Source: Macquaria australasica (Eukaryota; Chordata; Actinopteri; Centrarchiformes; Percichthyidae). Taken from it: a DNA stretch of 64,000 nt. Positions 12,801 to 26,900 of this stretch are shown here, piece by piece. Under the pieces are notes generated by a model, which was given only the letters and a program-made list of their open reading frames with translations, did not search any database and had not been told where the DNA came from. Each line of letters starts with the position of its first letter. Position 1 is the stretch's first letter. The stretch spans positions 808,501 through 872,500 of the forward strand of contig SEMN01000007.1 of NCBI GenBank assembly GCA_005408345.1, written 5' to 3'. The position numbers and the translations under genes were made by a program.

Positions 12801-15800
12801 ATAAACTGTCCGAGTCCGAGCGCAAGAGGAGGCACGCCAAGAAAGATGACTACAACATCGAGGTGCTGCTGGCTGTGGACGACTCGGTGGTGCGCTTCCA
12901 CGGCAAGGAGCATGTGCAGAATTATGTTCTCACGCTCATGAACATAGTAAGTCTATTCTGGTTTTTGAATAAAATGCTCATCAAATTCTCACCACCTGCT
13001 GCTTGTTTATACAAATCCCCAACGTGAAATATCTAGGGCTGCAACTAACCATTTTCATTATTGATTCATAAGCTGATTATTCTCTCAATTTATTGATTCA
13101 TCGTTTGGTCAATAAAATGTCATAAAATTGCATTTTAAATGCCAATAACTAGTGAAAAATACCCACCACAGTTTCCTAAAGTCAAAGGTGACGTCTCGAA
13201 ATTTCTAGTTTTGTCCAACCAGCACTCCAAAACCCAAAGATATTTAGATCACTATTATATAGGACAAAGAAAAACAGCAAAAATGTACAATTAGAAGCTT
13301 GAACTAGTACATTTCTGGCGTTTTTGCTTGAAAACTTAAACAATGAATCAGTTATCAAAATAGTCACCGATTCATTTTCAGTCGTTCGACTAATCGTTGC
13401 AGCTCTAGAAATATCCTTTGTCGACATGAAAATGCTGCTGAGTTTGGTGATAGTTTATTTACCTGTGGAGTTATTTTTTCCTCCTTGTCCTCTCTGATAT
13501 CAGACCTTGCCACACTTCTCCCCAGACCCCCACTTTCTCTAGCTGGTTATGGATTACCGATGAGAGAGGGGGGAAAAAAGAAACTCGGCTCATTCATTAC
13601 GGGTTCCACCAGCTCCTACCACCATAATCTACTTACTGGGCCCAAATCCCCCCAAGTCAGATTTTCACAGGGTGCTGGTTTCACTCTGTAACAGTTACCA
13701 TTTGGACCCTGCATGGTGGTCTGATTAGCTGCGCTAGACCAATTAGAAAGTTGAGTGAGAGCTGTGTGAGGCAGTCATGGAAACCAGCGCCAGAAGTCCG
13801 CTCGCTCTGCCAAGCTCTGCTTACATGGAATGATGTGTTTATTTAATTAGGATATAATATTCACATTCTGTCCCCAAATGTCTTTGACAGGGAGAAATGT
13901 TTGATTTTTTAATGACCTTGGCCGATTAGGCTGGGAAGTGGCTGCGAGAGCGCCCTCTGTAATTGTCAGTCCTCTGTGTCTAGTGCTCTCTGATAAGCAC
14001 TTACGAGTATTTCAGATTGCTGGCAGGAGGAGTGAATTTGAGGAAGTCCTTAAGGATGAAATTGGCTGAGCTAAAAAGAGAAATCGAGTAAAGTTCTTAA
14101 AAGTAATATCCATTTATTCCTCTTCATGTTGAGTAAAATTTGATGAGAGAAACGTGCAACTTCCACAAAGAAAGGTGCAGTTTAAACAAATGAGGGTCTA
14201 AAGTCTTTAGCTCCACTGGTAAGCCACAGGCTTGCTGTGTCTGAAAGAGCTCTGCCCACTCAAATCCCTCTGAATCCCTGCTCCGTGGCTGCAGAATGTG
14301 TAGTACCACCTGGAGAAACTCTCCCTGAGGGATTGATTACTGAACATCCTGTCTGCGCGAAGCCAAGGTGACTGCTGAGGTGCCTGCCGCACAATGGCTG
14401 TGTTGTTTGAGCACGGACCAGGTTTTGTCCACGTCGATGTGATGCTGTACACAAGCCAGGGACACCTAGCGCCTGTAGCCCACAGCTGCTACTCTCATTT
14501 TCAGCCACAACAGTCAGATTCCAGCCCCTCCTCCTGGCTATGTAATTATCCCAGTATACGTGGGGTTGGCCCATCCCACAGCAGGACTCACCAAAAAGCT
14601 TTTTAAAGGTTGAATGCATGGACCTGAGTCCAAAATATGCAACTTCAGTGTTTTCAAAAGTTGTCATGGAACTTTTATGATGCTATTTTTTAGATGCTGA
14701 CCTCATTTTTCTACAGCTTCTCTGTTTCTGGTCCAACATAAACACACATGTAAATAGGTCAGTATGGACCAGTCTAGGAATTTGAGCTTGTAACAAATCT
14801 TGGAGAACCTGGGGTCACTTGAGTGTGCTTTTATTGACCTGAAGAGGCTTCTGTGAATGGAATATTTGCTTAAATGCCTTGGGTGTAACCCCGCGTCCCA
14901 GAGCAAATTTGGATTTAAGCCAAGATATCCTCAGTGACAAAGCTTTTGTTCTACGCAGTCATCATTTTTACTCAGACAAAGTTAAGTGACACACACTTGT
15001 TGGTGTTTTAGCAAAAAAGCAGCAGTCTGTTATTCTGTTTGCCATATCTGAACTTTCTGGACATTTCTGTCTTTTATGAGCCTGCACAAGGACAGATACT
15101 GAAAGAGTCTGAAAAAGGACACATGATGCCTCTGGTTTTGGTATTGGACGACATCACTGTCACAAATATGAAAAATCCCAATCCTAAAATTGAATTTAGA
15201 TGCTTAATCTCTAGCTCTCACGTCTAAAAAGAAAAAGAAACTTGAGCTGCTGCTTTGACAATGAAAACAGCCTTGGTGAGGTCTGCGTGCCTGAGTGCTT
15301 TCTAATTATTAGTTGATTTGTTTGTTGATACATCATCTTGGCTATTTGGATGGCTGGTTGTCCTTGTAATCCTGCAGGTATTCACGCACATATGCTGTCT
15401 CTTTGTCAGGATTCTTACTTTCATGGAGTAAAGTAATACTTTGCATATCCTTTCATCATCAGCTGCAGAGATGAACGCTTATGGACGAAAATAACATCAC
15501 AGCTGTTGCACTACCTCTGCTGTGGTGTTAATGAAAACATTGGTGTTCACCTCAGGGCTCTTGTGAATCACACAGGGTGCCCAGCAGCACCGATTACTCG
15601 ATGACCTTTGGTAGATCAGTGGTGCATGTTATTGACAGGCTGAGAGGTGATCAACAGGAAAGTGATACTAACAAATGATTGGTCTGAATTTTTCGCCAGC
15701 ATTGTAAAGCATGTTTGCTGCTTGTAATGTGTGTAAGTAAGTAGCCTTTAAAGGTACTTTATTTATAGTACCTTTCAAAGCCATGGTTTCAAGTGCTTCA

Positions 15801-18800
15801 CAAATACACATACAAAACAATTCAATAAACAGTATAAGAAATGCTTTATAAAGAAATTAAAACAAATATAGAAATGACATAATACAGTTGGAGTAATAAA
15901 CTGGTTCGATGTCAGACTGTAAAAGTTACTTTAAAATGTGGCATTGACTGTTGGTATTACACTGATGGGGAGGTTGTAGCTGTGTTGTAGCTACTACAGT
16001 GAAAAAATGACACTCCTTTGTTTTGTTCATATGTTTTCTCTCCAGATCTGAATATTGTTGGTGCAGAATTTGGGGTTAAAAGATCAGAGGTGAGGGAGAC
16101 AAACCTTACAGAGTTTTAAAAGTAACAAAAATCACCTCAAACGTATTCTAACTGAGAGGCAGTGTAATGCAGACTGTAGAGAGAAATATGTTGTCTGTGT
16201 TGGTCAGAAGCTTTGCTGCTTCAGTAAGGAGAGATCCATTGGAAGTGCATAACTTCATAATGTTTATTGAGTGTAACAACAGAGATTTGGCAATTAGATC
16301 CGATCGATATGAAGCATCTACATTAGGCGTAGGCTCATACGAAGGCAGGAGTTAGAAAAAGATCCTCCGGAGTCTGACACCGGTGGATGTGGAGTAAAGG
16401 TGGTGGGGTTGGTGGTGATTTGTGAGGTGGTGGATTGCTACGTCTGAAAGACAGAATGACAGAATTTCAATGATATTTAAAGAACGGCATCCAAAGACCG
16501 ATTGCCTCGAGGAATGCGGGCAGAAAGATCATTGGTAACATATGGTGGTGTCAGAATTGTGAATGTTGGGACTTTGACAGTGTGGGATAGTGTAAGAAGG
16601 AATAAAGCCCAAATGTGACAGAAAAGATCTTCTTTACTGAACTACTGCCAAAGCCTCATATGTGCTTTTGTCCCTCCTACCCTTGAGACAAATGAATAAA
16701 GAGTTGTGGTAGTTGTGGAGATAAAGGCGTGGGTAATTTGCTCAACTTCTGTGTTGGGCTACAATATTTCTGATTTATAGAAACCAGGATTTGGACAAGA
16801 GTTAGATGAGAAGATCGATACCACTCTCATGTCTGTACGCTAAATACGAAGTCACAGCCAGTAGGTGGTTAGCGTTGGTTAGCATAAGGGAAACAGCTAG
16901 ATTGGCTCAAGGGGAGTCACTGGCCTGTTGTTGTTTTACATTTTGTTTTTTGTACATTTTAAGCAAATGAGACATTACGTTCATTAGGGGCTGGTTGGTG
17001 GATTTTCTTTTGTTTCCCCCTGTTTCCAGTCTTTGTGCTAAGCTAAGCTAACCATCTTCTGGCTGTAGCTTCATATTTAGAGCAAGTAAGCGAATTTCTC
17101 AAAAGGCCTAACTATTCCGTTAATGTGCTGATTACAGTTTAGGCACATGGACCAAAAACAGCTGGTTTGCCCAAGACAAGAGATAATACTGGACCATTTA
17201 CCAGAGCTGACTGTAAGGTTTTAACCAGAGTAACAAAGACATTGTTTCTTGATAGAAACATTGCTTTTGAGTTGTTAAGTTTTCTAAGCTTGTAACAACA
17301 TATCAAGTTAGATTTATGAGTCAGTCACACGCAGTGTCAACCCACTTGCGTTAAAATGTCAATTGTAAAACATATGTTTCCTCTCAGTAACAAATTCAGA
17401 AGTCACGTTGAGAAATGTGAGGGTGCTTTGTGAAGCTAAATGACTCCGTGTTTACCAATCAAGAGTCGCCCAGTTTGTTTGGCACGTTGTTAATTACAAT
17501 CCATAACAATGGATAACATGTCTCAACTGAATGACTTACTGATTTATGGCAAAAGAAATATTCACCCCTTATTTTCCTCTGAACTTTATTTATCAACCGC
17601 AAAGTGAAGCAGTTGATTGACTTTATGGGGCCCCGTAGGAGTGCTGACATGTAGTGACCATTTGATGAAAAGAAAACACACTCAAGTGGAAACTGGACTT
17701 GGTATTTGAATGGGATCCTAGCTTGGCCCTGGGTTCAGCATCTGCATACCACAGCATTATTATAAACATATTTCTGGGTCAGACTTTTTTGCCATTGCAT
17801 AACAACACTGGTTTCATTGGGTGGTTGCCAATGTCTTAACAGCATATTAACATCATGAATTCAAGCTTGTTGTAAGAGATGAAAAAAAAAAACTCCCCCA
17901 TGGTTAGACGGCCTGCTGCTGCTTCAGTAGATTGATTTCTAGAGAGAGGTGAATTAATTGGCTTGATACTGTGTTACTGATGAAGACTTGCAACACACAT
18001 TTATATCCTTTACTTTTTCTTGTCCTCTGTGCCTTTGATTACCTTTGATATAAAGCGTCACACACTAGCCAGCTTGGTAAACATTTGATAATGTCTCTCA
18101 ACAGATTTCTGAGCTTCACTTTTTTTCCCCAACCTTTTGATGTCAGTTGAGGACACTGAATTGCATGGTTGGAGCAGCCATAATGAGCATCTTCAGTCCT
18201 TTTCAGTACCTACTTACAAATAAACGCCCATTTATAACTTAGTACTGTATCCCTGTAATCATCAATTGAAAATCCTGCCCACACTAACTAGCCAAGTGCT
18301 TGATTGTGTTATCGGCCTGTACGTGTTCTGCAGGCTGTGAGATGTTCTCAATTACCTTCATCAAATGCATTGTTTCTTTTATCCATCAGATCAGTGACAG
18401 ATGCTGTTCATTTCCTTTCAGGTTGATGAAATCTACCACGATGAATCTTTGGGAACCAACATCAACATTGTCCTTGTCCGCATGATAATGGTCGGGTACC
18501 GTCAGGTGAGCTCTGTCACTTTGTTGTCATTTTCTATATATGGAAATATATTTACATATACATCTTTTAAGGCAAAGACATTTGGTGCAGGACTGGGTTT
18601 GAAACCAGAAGTAATTTTCAGTGATTTAAACCTCTGTACATGATTACATTGCTGCTACTTCAGGAAGTATATTTTACATTTTGTTTGGAATGAAAACAAA
18701 AAGGACTGAGCTTGCCACCATGAATGAATAGAAAAATAATAGAAGCTTAATTCTGCCAGACACTCCATCAACTTTCAGTGAAAAAGATTGATGGGATAGG

Positions 18801-20929
18801 ATTTGATAACATTCCACCCAAATAAAAGGTTAAAATGTTGACAGCAACAACTAATTACAATTTATGACGATTAAAATTACTCAAGAATAATAATACAATA
18901 AACAATATAATACTGATATAAACAATCTGTGCAAAAGGCACATTAAAAACGAGTTAGATGAGGAGCTCTCACATCTGTACAGTAAATATGTAGCTGGAGC
19001 CAGCAGGCAGTTAGCTTAGCTTAGCATAAAGACTGAAAACAGGGGGAAGCAGCTAGCCTGGCTCTGTCCAAAGACTAGTATGGATTAAACAAACGTGATA
19101 TGACGTGTTAATTCATGAGCTTTAGAGGTGCTGGAAGGCAGATTTTGTTGCCATTGGACAGAGCCAGGCTAGCTGTTTCCAGTGTTTATACTAAGCTAAG
19201 CTAACCTACATATTTACTGTACAGACAGTAATCTGATTTATTTAACATCATTTATATGAGAAACCTGGTTTCAGTCGGGGTAAGGGATTAGAGAAACCTG
19301 AGCTAGACCTCTCCTGGAGAAAGACGATTTTGTGGCCATGTCTATATGTAATTGGGTTTCTAATCAGCTTTTTACATGCGAGCATGTGCATGACAAAGAC
19401 TTACGGCAGGGAAAGTATCGCTTTGCAGAGCGGCTGGATGAAAAGAAAGGGTCATTACATGTAGCCATGCATCCCCATATTCACAATAAATTCAAGTTGG
19501 ACTAAAACTGAAACTAACACAAAGTATCCTCTAAAATTACTACAGTTAAAATAAGTGAGTACTGCTTGCAAATTAAGGTCGAGGGTGGGGGAAAAATCTT
19601 ATTTCTGACCTGCTGCATGTATATGTGGATTTGCAGTAACCAGGTTACTGCACGTACTTCATGACCTGATATCTCTGAGTAACCTGATTTCTTGTGTGCA
19701 TGTTAACGCACTGACTGATTTTATTACAGTTATTTCCAAAATATGTTAGAGTGCTAAGGGGCTAATGGGTGCTATTAAGTGCTATGACAGAATTAGGGAG
19801 TGTATCTGTGGGTGGTTATGTTATGACACCAAAAATAAAAAGGGAGCGTTCACATTTTCAGTGCACTTGGGGGCCCCCTGGCTGGTTAGGGGCTGGTTAG
19901 CAGCGTGTGATTAGATTATGCCTCAGGCCGACTCAGCGCTGCACTGTTTGACTGACAGGTGCCGCCGTAAAAAAAACGGCAGCAGTAACGTGTAACACCA
20001 AAGATGATGCTAAAAAATCTTAACACACGTAAACTCAGTGCCAAAGAGCTGTTAAATGATCTTGAGACGTTGAGAAGTGCATGATATGTGATTTCTGTGA
20101 TTAATGATAGCAACCGCTCAGCACTGCATACTGGACATTAGCTCCATCAGCCAGGACTGATATTATGTTTAAGACAAACAGACAAATTAATATGTACACA
20201 ATGCAGAGCACAAACATACTTAAATAGTCCCTTCTGGCTTTAATTACTGTAATGGAATGTTATGAAGTAGTCGCTACTTGTTTTAATAACCCATATTACA
20301 TAAGAACTATAAAGGGACATTTTTAAATTTCTTATTGTAATGTACAAAACTAAAGAAAAACAAATAAATCTATCCATGTATTAGTTTCCTGGTGATCAAA
20401 GTCAAAACATCTACAATATTTGCATTTTTATTTTATGGAATGCATGGATGAATTTGTTTTTCTATTCACTTGTTGTCACCTTTTACAAATTAGGCTGTGA
20501 GCAGGCTGCAGAATATGTAGTAATGAGGTACATTATACATTATATACATGGTGACAGACACCAGTGAGTCATTTGCTTCTCCCACACATTTTTACACATC
20601 ACCAATTAGATGAGCTTGAACATGTTGAACCCGTCACCGGTCCCGTTAGCAACACACAGTCAGAGACGAAAGACACATGTTTTGCCCGTTATTCTGTGTG
20701 CTTTCATTTGTCCTGGCCTCACACACTCTGTTGTCAATCACCATACTATTTCATCCTCGACTGAGTTTTGTTGTTGAGTTGGATGGATTTTTATAACACG
20801 GAAGACAAAACAGAAGAATTTTTTTCCATTTCTACTTACTATTTGTTATGCTAGAAATAGCATAACAAATGGCATTTGGAAATCTGTCTGCAGTCATAAT
20901 TCAATTGTGACACTCCAGTTGCCCGTTTG

Positions 20930-20968
<39 letters not shown>

Positions 20969-23900
20969 CCGGTTGACAGTGCAAATCTGGCCCTGTTGGA
21001 GACACATTAAGTAGAGGGGAAACAGGAATAGAATTTATATACATACATATTTCCATTGAGTGCCTATTGGCAGCATCACAACATCCTTCGGGGACCTCAG
21101 CTTTCAAAGAAAGGGGAGTTTAAAAATCCTATGAATTACAAACCATTAATTATTCTATCATGACTGTAAATAGATGTGATGATGACTAATCAGACAGTAC
21201 AATGACTGTAATTTACTGACTATTTTAGAAATTTCTTTTAAACAGTTATTGTAAGATTTAATTGAGCAACCACACATTTTCAAAAACCTATAAAGGCACA
21301 GGAGTTTCACACTCACTACATTACAAATTTCATATTTTTGTGAACTCAGTTCGAAGCCTTCAGTAAAACTATTGTCTAACATCTCACCTACTGATGGACT
21401 CCTGTTGCCCCAGCTTTTATTCTCAGCCTGATCTTTAGTCACAGTCATGAGTACCTGAGTACCTTAGGAGAACGTTCCCTGGGAAATTAATCTAAAAGTT
21501 TCATTCCTTTCATGGTTCTCAAAATGAAAGTACATGCACACCTGAAGTGAAGGTGTCATGGTGAGAAGTCTTTTTATTTCACCTTAGCAAGAACAGTGCA
21601 GAGGGAATTGATAGGGTGAGCAATTACATTTCTATTCACAGTCTGAGTGGTAAAAACGTCTTCCTGGTCCTTGTGTTTCTGCAGTCTATCAGCCTGATCG
21701 AGCGTGGCAACCCATCCCGCAGCCTGGAGCAGGTGTGCCGGTGGGCCAACACGCAGCAGCGCCGCGACCCCGACCACGCCGAGTACCACGACCACGCCAT
21801 CTTCCTCACAAGGCAAGATTTTGGTCCCGCAGGTATGCAAGGTACTGTATTTTTCTCGATCGAGGCCTGTGCAGACTGAGTGCTGATATCTGCTTCCATT
21901 CACAAAGGGGTTGGCTTCAAGTCTTGCCCAGGTAAGGTCGATGGAAACTTAAAAGTGGAGGCTGCAGCTGAGGTCACGAACCCAATTCTGCTAGCGGCGA
22001 CCTCACAGGAAAATATTACTGAGTAGATTTCCCAAACCTTGCTGACTTGACATTGATGCCACCCTGGATATGAAAAATTGAGATTGATATTGTTGACGAA
22101 GATTTTTGGCATGTAGTGAAAAATCGGAAATGTTTGTTTGTCATTTATGTAAACTAGTTTTTTAGTCCTTATTCAGTTATTCAGTTCAGTATGAACTTTT
22201 CTTCACTCATAAATAATGAATAGATTATTCTCAATCCTAATAATACATGTATGTAATCATTTGGAGGAGTTCTGTACCATACATGTTGTTCTGTCAGTTT
22301 GTCTCACGCTGAATTTCTTCTTTTCAGCCCTTCAAAACATAATTTGAAGTGAGCAGCCTAACCGCCAGAGAAACTGGATCCAGAATGAACAGACATCCTC
22401 TGTGCTCAAGTTCAATATCTTGCATTGACCTGTGTGTATTTTTAACTTTTTAAGCACAAGTGTCATGTTTAGAGGACGGCCCGAGGCTACCTGGTTTGCT
22501 TGTCACACCTCCGGATGTTGCCATAGCTGCCGTTGTGTTGTGTTCATAACACGGCCAGTTTCTATGGCACCTTGCACTGTGTTGGGCTGGACCCGGTGCT
22601 GTGTCTCAGGGTCACGAGCAGACATCACACTCCCTTGTCAAAGTTTAGCTGTGAGATGGTAGATTCTATATCCAAATACAGATATTGGGCTGTGGAATGA
22701 ATAGAAGAAAATCCGTTTATGGAGTTTATGGAGTAGCTGCAAAGCAAATGGAGATAAAAACAACTATATGAATCATATAGGAGTTTGTGAACTGTTGAGT
22801 TTGCCACATTTACCTATGCACTGTAATCAAATCCTGTAAATGATTTCAAGTGTTTTTGATCTGCTCTCCTTGCCACTCACTTATTTCCCATACGGTATGT
22901 TCAGTGTTTGAGTTTATCAACCAGATGACAGAGACCACCTCTCTCCTCACTCATGAGGCAGTGGAGAAACACATTTTTGATCCTAGCTGCTGCTGTTGCT
23001 GCTGCACGTTTTCGCTTCAATGTGCAAAGCTCCCAAGTGCCTCTTCATGGGAATTCAATTTGCATTCTCCTGAATTACTTTTTATCTGCCTTTCAGATAA
23101 AGGGTCATGCTCCACAACTGCTTTCATGTTTCGCTATTTCACTCGCAGCACTAAATGTGTCCATTCTGTTGCCATTTATGTATAGAACCATCAACCATCA
23201 GGATCAAAAACTGGCCTTGATAAAGTGCCTTCATGATCACACTGTAGCAAAACTACAACAACCCAAACACGCTATGATTGAAATAACTTGCTGCAGATGT
23301 TTCTATTTTTCAACACCACCAAAATAACCTGATATACATGCTTTCCAAGAGTCTTTATCACCGGCTGTCTGTCTGCTGCATTTTCTGCTTTTTACCTGCA
23401 TGCCAAAAAGGTCTTCTGATGGTCAGAAAGCATGACAATGATCTGAAAGCCACCAAAAGAAGGCTGGAACAAGCGTGTTTCTGAACCAAACCAAAAGCGC
23501 TAAGCTGAATCGCTGCACACCTCTTGATCGAGTTATGTTTAATGTTTGTGCTTTGCTTAAAAGTTTGGTGAACTGTGTGAAGTGTTGTGATGCCGGGGGG
23601 CGGGGGGGGTAATGCTGGGTAATGATGACAGGCTTCCGAGTTTGCTTTCTTAATGTTTAATTTCATTTCATTATAATTTACAAGCTTTCACGCAGGAGCT
23701 TCAGGCTCCTTCACACACACTCCACTTGCTAAAGCTCTCCAAAGTATCTGCTGTTAATTAGCAATAAGCAAAGTGCTTTTCAGGTGTTTTAATATTGACA
23801 TGAATGCTTCAGTATTTTAATTTGGCACTTTGCTGGTTAGGCAAAGTCTAAAGATGTACTTTTTAATCATTGAGTTGGCATCTGCCTCTGAATGTAGACT

Positions 23901-26900
23901 TACTGCAAACATCACTGACACTGCATTTACCCTTCATTGAGCATGTTTATGTGGTACACGTTACTTTCATTTAGTGACTCATTAGAAGCATTTCACCTCC
24001 CTTTACTTCACCTGGAAGGTTTGTTTTTATTATTTTGAGAGTGTTGCTGCCTAAACGCAGCCTACTGCATCAGATCAAAAGCAGTGCATACCTATAGATA
24101 CATGGGTTTATCATTGAAAGAGACATTGAAAGCAAAGGTCAGTCTGTTGTTTTTAAAATGTACTGACCTCCAGAGTCAGTCAGACAGCCAGTGACCTTCA
24201 CAATGACCGCAATCGCATCATATATACCTCTCTTAAGTTCAATAATGTCACATCAAGAGATCAGTTTCCACCTCAGTCATCAGCACTGCATGAGAATGTC
24301 CTGACCTTCATCCTGGTACTTGATTATTAGGGCTGTGTGGTCTTTTCTGTTGCCCAGGTTACGCTCCAGTTACAGGGATGTGCCACCCACTGAGGAGCTG
24401 CACTCTGAACCACGAGGACGGCTTCTCCTCCGCCTTTGTGGTGGCTCATGAAACTGGCCATGTGTGAGTACTGGCATGACAAAGTATTAGCAGTAACATG
24501 TAGCCAAATTATATACCATATAGTCCTCATTGGGGTTGGGGAATCAAACCTCATTACATTTTCAGTATCCACTGGAATGTCAAGTACTGAAAGTTGGCTT
24601 CGAATAATTGGCCATATTCTTAGTCTTGTTTACTTATTTCTTCAACAGATAGTTTTTGATTTAGACCAGAAAACTTTGCTAATGGTGGACAGTATTTCAT
24701 TTGGTCAAAGTTCCTGTTCGGCTGCTTGTGTTAAGATGACTTTAAAATACTGAATTGAGACTTTTGGCTTATTTTAATAAATGAAAGATTAAGTTTGTAG
24801 AAAACATGTGCAAAGTCTTCAAAGTAAATTACTGGAAAAAAAAATTTCTGAACCAAAATTGAGGCATTACTGTACGTAGTCTCTTTGTGTCTTTCAGCAT
24901 GTTAAAGCAGTGGTGTATGCAATCAATATTTTTAAGTTGTAGGTGGTTTAGGTAGCAGAAGTTTTAACTCACAAAATGCCTCAAATCTATACTTAAGGAA
25001 ATTCTTTTTGTGGAATACGTTTGTTTCAGATGAGTCAGATGAGAAGATTGACACTCATGTCTGTACGCTAAATATAAAGCTACTGCCAGCAGCTGGTTAG
25101 CTTAGCTTAGCATATAAACTGGAAACTGGGGGAAACAGCTAGCCTGCCACTGTCCAAAGGTAACAAAATCCACCTACTAGCACCTCTTAAGCTGAGGAGT
25201 CTTGTAGTCACATAACCCGCCATAGCCAGAGCCAGGCTAGCTGTTTCTAATCCTTATGCTAAGCTAAGCTAACCTGCTGTAGCTTCATATTTACTGTAAA
25301 GATTATTACTACTGCAAAAAAAGCAATTAACTGTGTTTCCCAGAATGTCAGACTATTTGCTCTAAGTAAAGTACATAACCAAACATATTTAGTTACTTTC
25401 CACCTCTGTCCAGCTGTATGGCTCATTATTTAAGGTTAGTGTAGCAACAGGCTGCATCCACTCTTGTGGATCTTCAGTCTGACTCATTAGCAGCTTCTGC
25501 CTGTGGTCATAAACCACAGTTATCGTGGATAACTACTGGTCCATTTCACACAGACTTCCTCTCCTCTAATGGGGCTCTAAAGGCGTCTGTGAACTGCGCC
25601 GCCCGGGTGCCTCTTCATCTGCTGACAGTGGAGAGGGGGCAGACTCCATGCTATGCTTGACGCTGCTTGGAGACCTGGTCAACAAGCATGACTAACTCAT
25701 GCATCACTTTCACCAAACTGGATGACATAAACACTGTAATGGTTAGAGTGCCTTTTTCCGGTGCAGCCTTCAACACTGAATATTTCCCTCAGACTGACTG
25801 ACTGAGACATACAGTTATAACGCAGATGTGCATCTCTGTCAAAACGAGCATTAAAATCACCCAGAACTTCTCGACCATATGATGAAATTGATGGCCGGCA
25901 GAAAATCAGGAATCCAAGGATTTGATCAAGCTTAAGACCTATCATAATAGAAAAACAAAACAACACGTGAAAATCTGAAAAAAAGACAAAGAGTGAAGCT
26001 TTGATTATAAAAATACAACCAGCAGCATAATGATCAGCTTTTTTTCACATCTTATTCTCCCTCCTTCATTTTCTGTTGTCATCTACTTTGATAAACTGTG
26101 TCCTCTTGCAGTAAGAAACAGAACACATGTTAAAATGCATGTGAACAGAAATTAGGGTAAAAATCATTTTGCTGTCACAGTTCTCACTGTCCTTTTCATC
26201 CCAGCCAAACTTACCAGAATATCAAAACAGACCAAAAATAATGAGCAAGAGATAATGGACATTGTATAACTTGCACAATAACTCCCATTTTACACACAGC
26301 ACCATCACACATTAGGATTTTAGCAATCAAGGGCATTGCTAAAATCAAGATAATCCTTTATTAAACATACTAGACAGGAGATATATTAATATGATAAGGA
26401 TATTGTCACATTGCTTAATAAAGTCTTATTCTTCAGTAAGTGAAATATGTGCAAACCCCGGTACTTTTGCAAGTTTTTGAAAGGAAAATGTCTTATCGTA
26501 TCTTATCATCCAGAAAGCTTAAAGCTGAACCTCCCGCCTCACATGCACGTGCATTTTGCTGGGCTTGAAGCGGAACGTCAAGGTTGTCAGCTGTTGTAAC
26601 TAACCAACAAACTAACATCTGTTCTGCTCAGCTAGTTATGTCTGACTCAGAGGTAAGAAACTGATCCTGTGTGAGGGAAGAAGTTCCACTTTGTAACACC
26701 ACTGCACAACCGAGTGAGACAGCGTCTTCTCTCTAGCTGATCGCCTCATGTCAATTTGACCAACCTTTGTACAGAGTCGCTGTGATTGGCTAGTTACGTG
26801 CTGCCTAACCCTGATTGGTTGTTTGATTCAGACCGGGTCCAGTTTTAAAAAAACGAAATACAAAGAGACAGGCGCTCACAGACACACATTTTTTTAAAGG

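Larger units (their letters stand above)
12947..18421 (+). other. adamts14 intron with repeats
   Basis: About 5.5 kb. It holds a TIR element at 13032-13409, an old degenerate repeat about 15740-16740, and a palindromic repeat at 16800-17124. The rest, including 13490-15700, shows only short frames with no family resemblance. Confidence 0.6.
18506..21684 (+). other. adamts14 intron
   Basis: About 3.2 kb. Holds palindromic repeat copy B and an (AC)16 microsatellite at 20935-20966. I see nothing else that I can support. Confidence 0.6.

Noticed and set aside
12469..12840. 123-codon minus-strand frame
   Set aside because: It covers the complement of the furin-site exon and flanking intron, without family resemblance.
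21616..21935. Several overlapping frames on both strands around 21.6-21.9 kb
   Set aside because: Only the frame with SISLIERGNPSRSLEQVCRW fits the protease domain and the splice phases; the others are shadows of this GC-rich exon.
24327..24753. Frames of 81 and 105 codons around the zinc-site exon
   Set aside because: One is antisense and one runs from the exon in the wrong frame into the intron.
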